Assembly: GCF_003467445.1 (NCBI RefSeq)
Contig: NZ_QSGS01000021.1
Location: 1-26,251, forward strand
Length of the DNA: 26,251 nt
Direction: 5' to 3'
From: Exiguobacterium sp. AM39-5BH
GTDB taxonomy: Bacteria > Bacillota > Bacilli > Exiguobacteriales > Exiguobacteriaceae
Part shown: piece by piece, positions 8,489 through 16,577 of the stretch
Position numbering within the stretch: position 1 is the first letter of the stretch
Layout of the letters: each line of letters opens with the position of its first letter
The notes under the pieces: generated by a model
What the model was told of the DNA's origin: nothing
Databases searched by the model: none
The model's input: the letters and a program-made list of their open reading frames with translations, nothing else
Translations under genes and position numbers: made by a program

Positions 8489-11043
8489 ACAGATGGTTTA
8501 AACAAAAACTCGGTCGCGAACTCATGGTCGTCCTTTATTCGTTCCTTACGCTCGCGTTGATCGGATCGATTGTCATGTACACGTACATGCACGAACGAGT
8601 TGCAGCTAACGAACAATGGTTGCAAGATGTCGATGAACGGATTGACCGATTGAACGTGCTGTGGAACGATTGGCAAGGAGCACAGTATGATTCGCGTGGT
8701 TACCTTTTATTTGGGGACCCGGAATTGCTTGAACAAGCCAGTGCCAAGGAGAACGAATTCCAACAAGAAATCAATTGGTTCAAGAGTGTCGTGCAAACGA
8801 AACAAGGTGAAATTTTCGCAGAAGACTTACAAAAATTTCACGATTTCTATTTCGGCGTCATCCTTCCGGTGACGACGGAATATGGTCAATTACGAATCGA
8901 TGGGGAAATCACTGAGACAACGATTGACCCGGAGACAATTTTGACGTTACCGACTGCCCGGCGCTTGATTGAGCAAGGTGTTGTGTCGTACAGCCCGGAA
9001 CGTGGCATTGACACGATCGGACCGATTCAACAAATCGAAATGTCTTTATCGGATTATAAAGATTTGATGAACAGGGAGAAACAAAAAGTATATGACGCGT
9101 GGAAGTTGAACAACGACATTCTCCAGTCCCTTTGGATTGCGAGCATTCTATCGTTCGCGGCATTGATTTTATTATTTATCCAACCGTTCTTACGTCGCCA
9201 AACACGTTTGATTTCACGACTCTCGCTGGCATCTGATCGTTTATTGAAAGGCGAGATCGTTGATTTGAGCGACCAAATGGAGCGTGAAGACGAGATTGGG
9301 ACGATGTCACGGTCATTCCACAAAATGGCTGAGACGCTTCGTGATAATGAACGTCACTTGATTGAGAAGAACCACGAGTTGCAAGCCCAACAAGAAGAAC
9401 TGATTGCGCAACAAGAAGAACTTCAAGCCCAACAGCAAGAACTCGAAGAAATTTTGGAGCAAACGCAACAGAATGAGCAACATTTGGCCTACCGCAACGA
9501 ATTGACCGAGACGCTGGCGGCACGAGATTCATTGACGGCCTACCCAGAGATTATTGAGAAGTTGGTCGCCATCACTGATTCCGAGGTTGGCGCCCTCGTC
9601 TTCGTCGATGCTACGGGTTCATTCTCCATTACGAGCCATGGCTTGAACGAGACGCTCACGCGTCAGTTACTCGATAGCGAGAATTCAGTATTGACGCGGG
9701 CGATGACGCTTCGGACGACGGTCCATTCATCGAAACAAGTCGCGAGCGACCATCCGCTCCCATACCCATACTACATGTATGAGACGGCTGTACCTGTTCA
9801 TGACCCGACGGATGATGCGATTATCGCGTTTATCTATCTTGTCCGTTATAAAGACCGGTTCACGCAGACACAAATGGGCGATATCATGTCGTTCGCCCGT
9901 CAGTTGTCGCTCTCGCTTCTCCGGATGCGTCTGTTTGAAGAGATGACTCGCGAAAAAGGGAAGACGGAACGGATTCTCGATTCGATTCGCGAAGCGGTCA
10001 TCTACGTCGAACATTCGACAGACGACGTCTTCGTCAACCGACCACTTTATGAGATGTTCCCTGAGCTCGACGCCATCACGTCGAACGAGCTCGCAGAACT
10101 GTCATGGAACGAATGGCGCGAGACGATTTCAGCGACGGTCGACCAAGAAGATGACTTCATGAAATATACTGACCGTCTCTTCACCGATGATTTCCCACAC
10201 GATAGCGTCAGCTTCTCGATCCGTAAAGGGGAGATGAACCTGCAGATGTATGCGGAACGCATCGTTGTCGGTGGCTTGTCGAAAGGGACGTTGCTCGTCT
10301 TCCGTGATATCACGAGTGAGACGGAAGCAGAACGATTGAAGAGCGAATTCATCTCGACGATTTCGCATGAGTTACGGACGCCGCTCTCATCGATCTACGG
10401 GTTCACCGAACTCATGGTGAAGAAACAGTTACCGAATGAGAAACAAGCGAAGTATTTGCAGACCATCCATGCCGAGACGGAACGATTGACGCATCTCGTC
10501 AACGATTTCCTCGATGTCCAGCGAATGGAAGCCGGCAGTCAAATGTACGACCGGGAACAGCTTGATGTCGAACCGGTCATTCGTGATATGATGACGTTCT
10601 ATGAGGCGTCTTCACTGAAACACCAGTTCGAGCTCGTCACGGTCGATGACCGTCCGTATGAACTGTTCGCCGACTGTCAGAAATTTAAGCAGTTGATGAG
10701 CAACTTGCTCTCGAACGCCGTGAAATATTCGCCGCATGGCGGGAAAATCACGGTCGAACTGGCCCATCACGACCAATCCATTTCGATTAAAGTGAAAGAC
10801 CAAGGAATCGGGATTCCGAGCGATGCGCTCGACCGACTCTTCGATAAGTTCTATCGTGTCGACAATTCGGATAGCCGTGAAATCGGTGGTACCGGACTTG
10901 GACTGCCGATCTGTCAAGAGATCGTACGCGGTCATGCCGGACAGATTCATGTCGAGTCGGTGCAGCATCAAGGCTCGACGTTCACCGTCGTGATCCCGAG
11001 TTACGAATACGCGGTCCGGGAACAAGAAACGACGACAGCTTAA
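8485..11043 (+). CDS. Membrane sensor histidine kinase (CHASE3-like, HAMP, coiled coil, GAF, PAS-like)
   Basis: An 852-residue kinase. TM1 is at about 12-33 and TM2 at about 214-235; between them lies an extracellular helical domain of about 175 residues resembling CHASE3. A HAMP region (about 238-290) follows, then a coiled coil (about 290-335) made of repeated QAQQEEL units, a GAF-like domain (about 345-480) and a PAS-like region (about 500-610). HisKA has H628 in ISHELRTPLSS. HATPase_c has an N box (NLLSNAVKYSP, about 740-750), a G1 box (DQGIGIP) and a G2 box (GGTGLGLPI). The start is TTG, supported by AGGAGG 9 nt upstream and the 4-nt overlap with the receiver gene. Kinase residues look intact. 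The signal sensed is unknown; no receiver domain is fused, so the preceding CheY-like protein is the likely partner. Confidence 0.93.
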   Translation: MNRWFKQKLGRELMVVLYSFLTLALIGSIVMYTYMHERVAANEQWLQDVDERIDRLNVLWNDWQGAQYDSRGYLLFGDPELLEQASAKENEFQQEINWFKSVVQTKQGEIFAEDLQKFHDFYFGVILPVTTEYGQLRIDGEITETTIDPETILTLPTARRLIEQGVVSYSPERGIDTIGPIQQIEMSLSDYKDLMNREKQKVYDAWKLNNDILQSLWIASILSFAALILLFIQPFLRRQTRLISRLSLASDRLLKGEIVDLSDQMEREDEIGTMSRSFHKMAETLRDNERHLIEKNHELQAQQEELIAQQEELQAQQQELEEILEQTQQNEQHLAYRNELTETLAARDSLTAYPEIIEKLVAITDSEVGALVFVDATGSFSITSHGLNETLTRQLLDSENSVLTRAMTLRTTVHSSKQVASDHPLPYPYYMYETAVPVHDPTDDAIIAFIYLVRYKDRFTQTQMGDIMSFARQLSLSLLRMRLFEEMTREKGKTERILDSIREAVIYVEHSTDDVFVNRPLYEMFPELDAITSNELAELSWNEWRETISATVDQEDDFMKYTDRLFTDDFPHDSVSFSIRKGEMNLQMYAERIVVGGLSKGTLLVFRDITSETEAERLKSEFISTISHELRTPLSSIYGFTELMVKKQLPNEKQAKYLQTIHAETERLTHLVNDFLDVQRMEAGSQMYDREQLDVEPVIRDMMTFYEASSLKHQFELVTVDDRPYELFADCQKFKQLMSNLLSNAVKYSPHGGKITVELAHHDQSISIKVKDQGIGIPSDALDRLFDKFYRVDNSDSREIGGTGLGLPICQEIVRGHAGQIHVESVQHQGSTFTVVIPSYEYAVREQETTTA

Positions 11044-11049
11044 TCATGT

Positions 11050-11086
11050 AAGGCACTTGATCCCTCATCGATCAGGTGCCTTTTTT
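11050..11086 (+). terminator. Intrinsic terminator after the histidine kinase
   Basis: A 12-bp stem with a single G-U type pair (AGGCACTTGATC with GATCAGGTGCCT) is followed by six T. It starts 7 nt after the kinase stop. Confidence 0.9.
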
Positions 11087-11115
11087 AGGTGTGGCCATTT
11101 TTTTCAGGTACTTGC

Positions 11116-11158
11116 TTGCCCGTAAAGTGGCCTACTCGTGTACAATAGAGATTGTACA
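11116..11158 (+). promoter_or_regulatory. Promoter with a perfect palindrome over the -10 box
   Basis: TACAAT (11141-11146) is a good -10 box about 33 nt before the yisL-like start. The -35 is weak (TTGCCC at 11116-11121, 19-nt spacer). An 8-bp perfect inverted repeat, TGTACAAT and ATTGTACA around AGAG (11139-11158), covers the -10 and start region, as expected for a repressor operator. Confidence 0.5.
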
Positions 11159-11179
11159 TAAGGGAAAGGGGGGATTTAA

Positions 11180-11560
11180 ATGCCATTGACTGCATTTCTA
11201 CACACGCACGTCACGAGCTGGATTTTGTTACTCGTCTTGTTTGCGGTTGCCTACGTCGGCTATAAAAACGCAAACAAGAGCGGGAAGATTGCCCACATGG
11301 TGTTTCGACTCATGTTGCTCGTCGCGTTCGGCACGGGACTTTATTTGTATTTACAATTGAACGGTGGCGGTATGTTCTATCATGTGAAAATCACGGTCGG
11401 ACTGCTCACGCTCATTTTTGGTGAGATGACACTGATTCGTGTGAAGAAGAAAAAACCTGCGAGCGCAATGTTCGGCGGTTTTGTCGTTCTTACACTTGTG
11501 ACGATTTTCATTGGTTACGCATTGCCGTACGGACAGTCATTCTTCAGTAACTTCATTTGA
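11180..11560 (+). CDS. yisL: YisL-like (DUF1516) membrane protein
   Basis: A 126-residue integral membrane protein with four predicted membrane segments (about 12-28, 40-58, 67-86 and 97-116) separated by short basic loops (KNANKSGK, RVKKKKPAS). The pattern, the early His (FLHTHVTSW) and the length match the YisL/DUF1516 family of Bacillota, whose function is not known. A strong AAAGGGGGG ribosome site lies 6 nt before the ATG. It is monocistronic: a promoter with an operator-like palindrome stands in front and a terminator follows. The palindrome suggests it is switched by a dedicated repressor, unlike its neighbours. Confidence 0.85.
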   Translation: MPLTAFLHTHVTSWILLLVLFAVAYVGYKNANKSGKIAHMVFRLMLLVAFGTGLYLYLQLNGGGMFYHVKITVGLLTLIFGEMTLIRVKKKKPASAMFGGFVVLTLVTIFIGYALPYGQSFFSNFI

Positions 11561-11565
11561 TTTTG

Positions 11566-11600
11566 GTTCCCACTTCGCACATCGGAGTGGGATTTTTTTG
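11566..11600 (+). terminator. Intrinsic terminator after the yisL-like gene
   Basis: TCCCACT pairs with AGTGGGA, with a partly paired inner loop, and is followed by seven T. Confidence 0.85.
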
Positions 11601-11662
11601 TTTGTCCATAAATTATTAGGGGAAAATAAAAAAATCAGTGATAACGATGATGAGGTGAAACA

Positions 11663-12664
11663 ATGGAACAACGAATGAATGAATGGTCACGCGTCTTACA
11701 CGCAAGAAGATGGATGAAACAAACAGAGTCCTTCCTGCCACTTTGGCACGGATACATCGGTTATAAATATGGATTGTTTGATGCGCTTCAAGGTGGGGCC
11801 AGTTTTGCGGAGATGACCCTCCGATTGAAGCAACCATTGACGAAACTGGCGCTAGAGCGTTGGCTCGACGTGGGTGTCGCTGTCCGCCATTTAAAGAAGA
11901 AAGGATGGCGCTATTTCCCGACCCGCAGTCTGAAGTATCAACTGTCGCACGAAGATGAGCGAAGCATCGGCTTCATGCTCCAAGAGATGATGGAACTTCA
12001 TATTCCGGCACTCATCGCCTACCCCGATTTTTTAGAGTCAGGCCAACAGAAAACGTTTGATGGGGCAACCCATGGCCAAGTCGTTGCCCAGACGTCGACG
12101 CTCGTTGAGACGGTCGCATTCCCTGTCGTACAACAGCTATTGCGCCAAGCCGACGTCAAGACGATGCTCGATATCGGTTGCGGTCACGGCGGCTATTTAC
12201 GGAAACTGCATGGACTAGAACCCGATTGGCAATTAACAGGTATTGATCTTGAGGAAGAGGTCATCGCCGAGGCACGTGAACAGGACGAGTCAGGTGAGAT
12301 TCGTTACGAAGTGGCGGATTTCATGGAGTGGGATCATGACGAACGCTTCGATGCCGTCATGATGAACAACATGCTCTATTACTTCTCACCTGAAAAGCGA
12401 ATCGAGTTACTCGGACGGATGCTCGAAAATCTCGATTCGGCTGGTGTGGCCGTTCTCGTCACTCCGCTAGCCGAGACGCCACTCGGGGCCCGCTTCGCTT
12501 CGGCGTTCAATGCGTTTATGACCTTACATGACAACTTGCACCCGTTACCGACGATTCGAGAGTTGCGTCGTCAAATGAAACAAGTCGGCTTCGACAAAAT
12601 TCGCTTTATTCCGTTCATTCCAGAAGGATCATGGTACATCATCGTTGCTGAACGAGCCAATTAA
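11663..12664 (+). CDS. SAM-dependent O-methyltransferase-like protein
   Basis: A 333-residue class I methyltransferase. Residues about 25-110 form a winged-helix-like dimerisation region, as in acetylserotonin-type small-molecule O-methyltransferases (LFDALQGG, LERWLDVGVAV, KKGWRYFPT, LSHED). The catalytic Rossmann domain starts at motif I, MLDIGCGHGGYL (about 168-179), followed by the acidic ribose-binding loop TGIDLEEE and a motif-IV-like region FDAVMMNNMLYYF. There is no signal peptide. A GAGGTG ribosome site precedes the ATG. It lies between the yisL terminator and the promoter of the crt operon, on the same strand. I see no terminator between it and the crt genes, so read-through is possible. 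The substrate is unknown; a role in carotenoid methylation is only suggested by position. Confidence 0.85.
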   Translation: MEQRMNEWSRVLHARRWMKQTESFLPLWHGYIGYKYGLFDALQGGASFAEMTLRLKQPLTKLALERWLDVGVAVRHLKKKGWRYFPTRSLKYQLSHEDERSIGFMLQEMMELHIPALIAYPDFLESGQQKTFDGATHGQVVAQTSTLVETVAFPVVQQLLRQADVKTMLDIGCGHGGYLRKLHGLEPDWQLTGIDLEEEVIAEAREQDESGEIRYEVADFMEWDHDERFDAVMMNNMLYYFSPEKRIELLGRMLENLDSAGVAVLVTPLAETPLGARFASAFNAFMTLHDNLHPLPTIRELRRQMKQVGFDKIRFIPFIPEGSWYIIVAERAN

Positions 12665-12696
12665 CACATCGCGGACACACGCCAGCCGATTCAGAT

Positions 12697-12725
12697 TTGA
12701 ACTTGTCTCCAGTCATTTCTATAAT
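12697..12725 (+). promoter_or_regulatory. Strong sigma-A promoter of the plus-strand carotenoid operon
   Basis: TTGAAC (12697-12702), an exact 17-nt spacer and a perfect TATAAT (12720-12725) lie 44 nt before the GTG start of the first desaturase. It is the best promoter match in the window. Confidence 0.8.
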
Positions 12726-12769
12726 GAGGTAGAAGCATAAGAGACTTTTCACATAAGGAGTTGTTCAAC

Positions 12770-14263
12770 GTGTCGGAAAAAAGAGTCGCCGTAATCGGTG
12801 CCGGACCAGGAGGACTTGCGGCCGCGATGCTGCTCGCAAGTCGTGGTGTGAAGGTAACAGTATTTGAGAAGCAGACGTTCGTCGGTGGACGGACGTCTCG
12901 TCTTCAAGTCGGAGAATTCGCGTTCGATCGTGGCCCGACTTTTTTAAATATGCCGTATATTTTAGAAGAGATATTCGAAGAGACGGGTCGTGATTTACAC
13001 GACTATGTCGAGATGAAACGACTCGAACCGATGTATGACCTTTATTTTGATCGAGGGAATCGGGTTCTGTCGATGACGACCGACCGTGATCAAATGCATC
13101 GGTCGATTGAAGAACAGTTCCCGGGGAATGGGGAAGGTTATGAGCGCTTCATGGCTGAACAAGCCATCAAGCTGTCGAAGCTGATGCCGGTTCTGCAGAC
13201 GGCCCATGACAAGCTGACGGACTATGTGGCGACGCGTGTCTTGAAGGCGTTACCGTTCTTATCGATCGGGAAGTCGTTATATGACGTTTTATCGGAGTAT
13301 TTCACGAGCGAAGAGCTGAAATATGCTTTCACGTTCCAAGCGAAATATTTAGGCATGTCGGCATGGGATTGTCCCGGCGGCTTCTCGATTTTGTCGTATA
13401 TGGAACATGCTTACGGTGTCCATCACCCGATTGGTGGCGTGAATCAACTTTGTACGGCGATGGCGCGCGTCATCGAAGAAGAAGGCGGTGAGATTCGTCT
13501 CGGTGAAGGTGTCGACCGTCTCTTGCTCGATGGCAAGCGTGTCAACGGTCTCGTGGCGAACAACGTCCATTACGCGTTCGATGAAGTGATTGTCGGGGCC
13601 GATTTCGCCCATGCGATGACGACACTCGTCCCGAGTGACGCACTCACACGTTGGAGTCCGAAGCAACTGAAGAAAAAGCGCTACTCGTGTTCGACATTCA
13701 TGCTCTATCTCGGGCTCGATCGCGTCTATGACGACGTCGCCCATCACTCGATTCATTTCGCCGACGACTACGAGCGTAACGTGAAAGAGATGACGCAAGA
13801 CTTGAAGCTGAGCGAGGACTTCTCCTTTTACGTGCAAAATGCGTCTATCCTTGACCCGACGCTCGCACCAGCCGGTAAATCGTCACTTTATGTGCTCGTG
13901 CCGGTCCCGAACAATCTGTCGAACTTGCCTTGGGAGACGCTTGAGGCGACAATGACAGAACGCGTCCTCGATGCGCTTGAGACCCGTTCGCCTTATCGCG
14001 AGATCCGTGACCATATCGAGGTCATACAGCCGCTCACACCGAACGACTGGGAAGCGTTCGGTGTATATGAAGGGGCAACGTTCAACCTCGGACACAATTT
14101 GTCGCAAATGATGTATTTCCGTCCGCATAACCAGTTCGAGGAACTCGATCACCTCTGGCTCGTTGGCGGCGGTACTCATCCCGGTAGCGGACTGCCCACG
14201 ATTTTCGAGTCGGCGCGGATCACGGCAAACCTATTGCGTGACCGGGCAGGTGTCGGTCGATGA
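12770..14263 (+). CDS. crtN: CrtN/CrtI-type carotenoid desaturase, first copy
   Basis: A 497-residue FAD-dependent amine-oxidase-fold protein of the CrtN/CrtI family, which desaturates or oxidises carotenoid backbones at the membrane surface. The N-terminus has the dinucleotide fold VAVIGAGPGGLAAAM and the FAD-ribose motif VFEKQTFVGGRTSR; FDRGPTFLNMPYI follows as in CrtN. The C-terminus has the FAD-binding block WLVGGGTHPGSGLPTIFESA. Length matches S. aureus CrtN (about 500). I chose GTG at 12770 because AAGGAG ends 9 nt upstream; the in-frame TTG at 12761 touches that site. Its stop overlaps the next start (ATGA). Which step this paralog performs, relative to the next gene, cannot be settled by eye, so the symbol is a family-level call. 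Confidence 0.85.
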   Translation: MSEKRVAVIGAGPGGLAAAMLLASRGVKVTVFEKQTFVGGRTSRLQVGEFAFDRGPTFLNMPYILEEIFEETGRDLHDYVEMKRLEPMYDLYFDRGNRVLSMTTDRDQMHRSIEEQFPGNGEGYERFMAEQAIKLSKLMPVLQTAHDKLTDYVATRVLKALPFLSIGKSLYDVLSEYFTSEELKYAFTFQAKYLGMSAWDCPGGFSILSYMEHAYGVHHPIGGVNQLCTAMARVIEEEGGEIRLGEGVDRLLLDGKRVNGLVANNVHYAFDEVIVGADFAHAMTTLVPSDALTRWSPKQLKKKRYSCSTFMLYLGLDRVYDDVAHHSIHFADDYERNVKEMTQDLKLSEDFSFYVQNASILDPTLAPAGKSSLYVLVPVPNNLSNLPWETLEATMTERVLDALETRSPYREIRDHIEVIQPLTPNDWEAFGVYEGATFNLGHNLSQMMYFRPHNQFEELDHLWLVGGGTHPGSGLPTIFESARITANLLRDRAGVGR

Positions 14264-15738
14264 ACATCAGCTTCGTCGGTGCCGGCATCGGGTCGCTTTA
14301 CGCGGCCCTGCTTTTGACCCATAAGTATCCGTCACTGCACGTGACCATCTATGAGAAAGAATCTCGGGTCGGGGGACGACTCAATTATGTCGAATTTGAA
14401 AATGGTGCCCGCATCGATGAAGGGCCGACCATTGTCCTCTTGCCCGGGAAATTAAAAAGTCAGTTGCAAGAAGCCGGTTTCCCGGAACGTGAGCTTGAAC
14501 TGCTTGAAGTCGACCCGCTCTATCGTCTCCGCTACGAGGACGGGACGACGTTCTATAAATATCAGGATATCGAGCGCCAGGCGGCCGAAATCGACCGTCT
14601 TTTCAACGAGGGTGCCGGATTCAAAAAATATATGGCGCAAAAGCGGGAAGAATATCGACTCGGCTTCGATGCGTTCTTGGACCGGGGCTATAAGAGCAAG
14701 ACGGATTTGTTCGAGCCGAAGTTATTGATGCTCCTCATGCGCTTGAAAGCCTATGAGACGGCCTATGAGAACATGAAACGCTTCTTTAAAGATGAGCGTC
14801 TACGCGTCGCCTATAGCCTGCAAACGCTCTACATTGGCGGAAATCCTTATGGTACACCATCCCTCTACGGCTTGATTCCGTATCGGGAACAAGAGGAGGG
14901 GATTTGGTACGTCGAAGGAGGATATTTCTCGCTGGCGACGAAAATAGAACAAGAGTTGAGACGACGCGGTGTTACATTCGAGATGAGCGCGAACGTCGAA
15001 CGCGTCCGGGTCGAGCAAGGTGAAGCGAATGCGGTCGTCGTCGACGGCGTCGTCCATCCGTACGATGCGGTCGTCGTGAACGGGGACTTCCCGCTCATGG
15101 AACGATTGATCGATGGCATCAAGCCGAAGTCGTATGAACCATCGAGCGGGACGCTGTTGCTTTATTTCACCGTTGACGGGGAGCTCGACTTGCCGGTCCA
15201 CCAATTTGATTTGCCGAATGATTTTGCCGGGTCGATGCGGACCATCTTCGAAGATGGTAAACTAAGCAAGTATCCGGCGATGTATACGTTCAATCCATCG
15301 CTCCTCGATGACTCACTTGCGCCGAAAGGGACGAGCGTATTGTACGTGCTCGTGCCGGTTCCACGCAAACTAGAGCGGAAAGACTTCGAGGCAACGGGTA
15401 CGATCGAACATTTGATGAGTCGTATCGAAACGATGATCCCTGATTTCAGAGACCGTGTCATCGAGATGAAGGTTCGGACGCCCATGGACGCAGAACGGTT
15501 CGGTTTATTTGAAGGTGGCAGCTTTGGCATCGCCCCGAAATTAGTCCAATCGGCCGCGTTCAAACCGCAGGCCCGTCCGTATGCGCACATCAGCCGACTC
15601 TATGCGGTCGGCGCATCCGTGCATCCGTGTGGAGGTGTTCCGATCGTCATGATCGGCTCACAACTGTTAGTGAAAAGAATGGAAGAAGAAATGGGGGCAT
15701 TGTATCATGACGACCCAAGAAGCGTATCGTCACTGTGA
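14260..15738 (+). CDS. crtN: CrtN/CrtI-type carotenoid desaturase, second copy
   Basis: A 492-residue paralog of the preceding protein. It has ISFVGAGIGSLYAALLL, YEKESRVGGRLN and DEGPTIVLLP at the N-terminus. An internal LQTLYIGGNPYGTPSLYGLIP closely matches the LQTLYIG segment of S. aureus CrtN, and LYAVGASVHPCGGVPIVMIGS lies at the C-terminus. That internal match makes this copy the better candidate for the dehydrosqualene desaturase itself. Its ATG overlaps the TGA of the preceding gene by 4 nt, and its last 32 nt overlap crtM, so all three are tightly coupled. The first glycine of the dinucleotide motif is preceded only by MNISFV, so the protein is complete at its N-terminus. Confidence 0.87.
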   Translation: MNISFVGAGIGSLYAALLLTHKYPSLHVTIYEKESRVGGRLNYVEFENGARIDEGPTIVLLPGKLKSQLQEAGFPERELELLEVDPLYRLRYEDGTTFYKYQDIERQAAEIDRLFNEGAGFKKYMAQKREEYRLGFDAFLDRGYKSKTDLFEPKLLMLLMRLKAYETAYENMKRFFKDERLRVAYSLQTLYIGGNPYGTPSLYGLIPYREQEEGIWYVEGGYFSLATKIEQELRRRGVTFEMSANVERVRVEQGEANAVVVDGVVHPYDAVVVNGDFPLMERLIDGIKPKSYEPSSGTLLLYFTVDGELDLPVHQFDLPNDFAGSMRTIFEDGKLSKYPAMYTFNPSLLDDSLAPKGTSVLYVLVPVPRKLERKDFEATGTIEHLMSRIETMIPDFRDRVIEMKVRTPMDAERFGLFEGGSFGIAPKLVQSAAFKPQARPYAHISRLYAVGASVHPCGGVPIVMIGSQLLVKRMEEEMGALYHDDPRSVSSL

Positions 15739-16546
15739 AGACGTAATGAAAAAAGGCTCGCTCACGTTCTATCGGGCCTTTTCCTTGCTCTCCAAACCGG
15801 ATCGCCAAGCTGTGGCGGCGGTCTATACGTTTTGTCGTACGCTTGATGATGCGGTCGATGAATCCGACCACCCCGAGGAAAGTTTGACGCAATTTTTGAC
15901 TGAGTTCGATCGCTTTTTGGCGGGCGAAGACGTCGAAGGGGCCCTTTGGATCGCGCTCCGTGACGCATGGGGCCGTTATGACATGGACGTCGCGCCTTTC
16001 TTCGAGTTGGCGGAAGGAATGAAATGGGATTTACATAAGACGCGCTATGCGACGCTCGAGGAGACGGAGCGGTACAGCTACTATGCGGCCAGCACGGTCG
16101 GCTTAATGCTGTTGCCGATTCTCGTACCAGTACCGGATGCGACCGAGAAGGCGACCCTGAAGCAAGGCGCAATCGATCTTGGCATCGCCATGCAGTTGAC
16201 GAACATCTTGCGTGACGTCGGCGAAGACTTGAACCGGGACCGGATTTATCTACCGCAAACGCTACTCGCTGAGTTCGGCGTCTCGGAGGCGGACTTGTTC
16301 GCCCGGCAAGTGACACCTGCGTTCATGGACGTCTGGGAGACGCTCGCTCGTCGAGCTGAATTCTTATATACCCGGGCGAGGGAAACACATCACCTCTACC
16401 CACCGGCGAGCCGGAAACCGGTACAGGCGGCCGCGCTCCTCTATGAAGGCATCTTAGACGCGGCAAGGGGGAACGCGTATGACGTGTTTACCAAGCGCGC
16501 GTACGTATCGACGTTGCAAAAAGGAAAGTTATTAGCAAGACTATGA
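15707..16546 (+). CDS. crtM: CrtM, dehydrosqualene (squalene/phytoene) synthase
   Basis: A 279-residue all-helical prenyl synthase that condenses two farnesyl diphosphates head to head to the C30 precursor 4,4'-diapophytoene. Both Mg-diphosphate motifs are present: DDAVD at 47-51 and DVGED at 170-174, the latter in the family block NILRDVGEDLNRDRIYLP. SLTFYRAFSLL, near the N-terminus, matches the FPS-binding S-x-S/T-F-Y region of CrtM. Length is typical (S. aureus CrtM is about 287). The ATG lies inside the end of the upstream desaturase gene, with a G-rich ribosome site (GGGGG) about 8 nt away. C30 rather than C40 chemistry is inferred from the surrounding crtN, crtP, crtQ and crtO homologs. 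Confidence 0.93.
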   Translation: MTTQEAYRHCEDVMKKGSLTFYRAFSLLSKPDRQAVAAVYTFCRTLDDAVDESDHPEESLTQFLTEFDRFLAGEDVEGALWIALRDAWGRYDMDVAPFFELAEGMKWDLHKTRYATLEETERYSYYAASTVGLMLLPILVPVPDATEKATLKQGAIDLGIAMQLTNILRDVGEDLNRDRIYLPQTLLAEFGVSEADLFARQVTPAFMDVWETLARRAEFLYTRARETHHLYPPASRKPVQAAALLYEGILDAARGNAYDVFTKRAYVSTLQKGKLLARL

Positions 16547-16571
16547 GCGACCGCATAGGCGGCCGCTTTTA
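16546..16571 (+). terminator. Weak intrinsic terminator after crtM
   Basis: AGCGACCGC pairs with GCGGCCGCT (one mismatch) around a very short loop, followed by only four T. It begins at the last base of the crtM stop. Some read-through into the hairpin region is likely. Confidence 0.55.
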
Positions 16572-16577
16572 TTGTGC

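Noticed and set aside
12665..12696. Terminator between the methyltransferase and the crt operon
   Set aside because: No stem followed by a T-run could be found in this short gap, so none is annotated.
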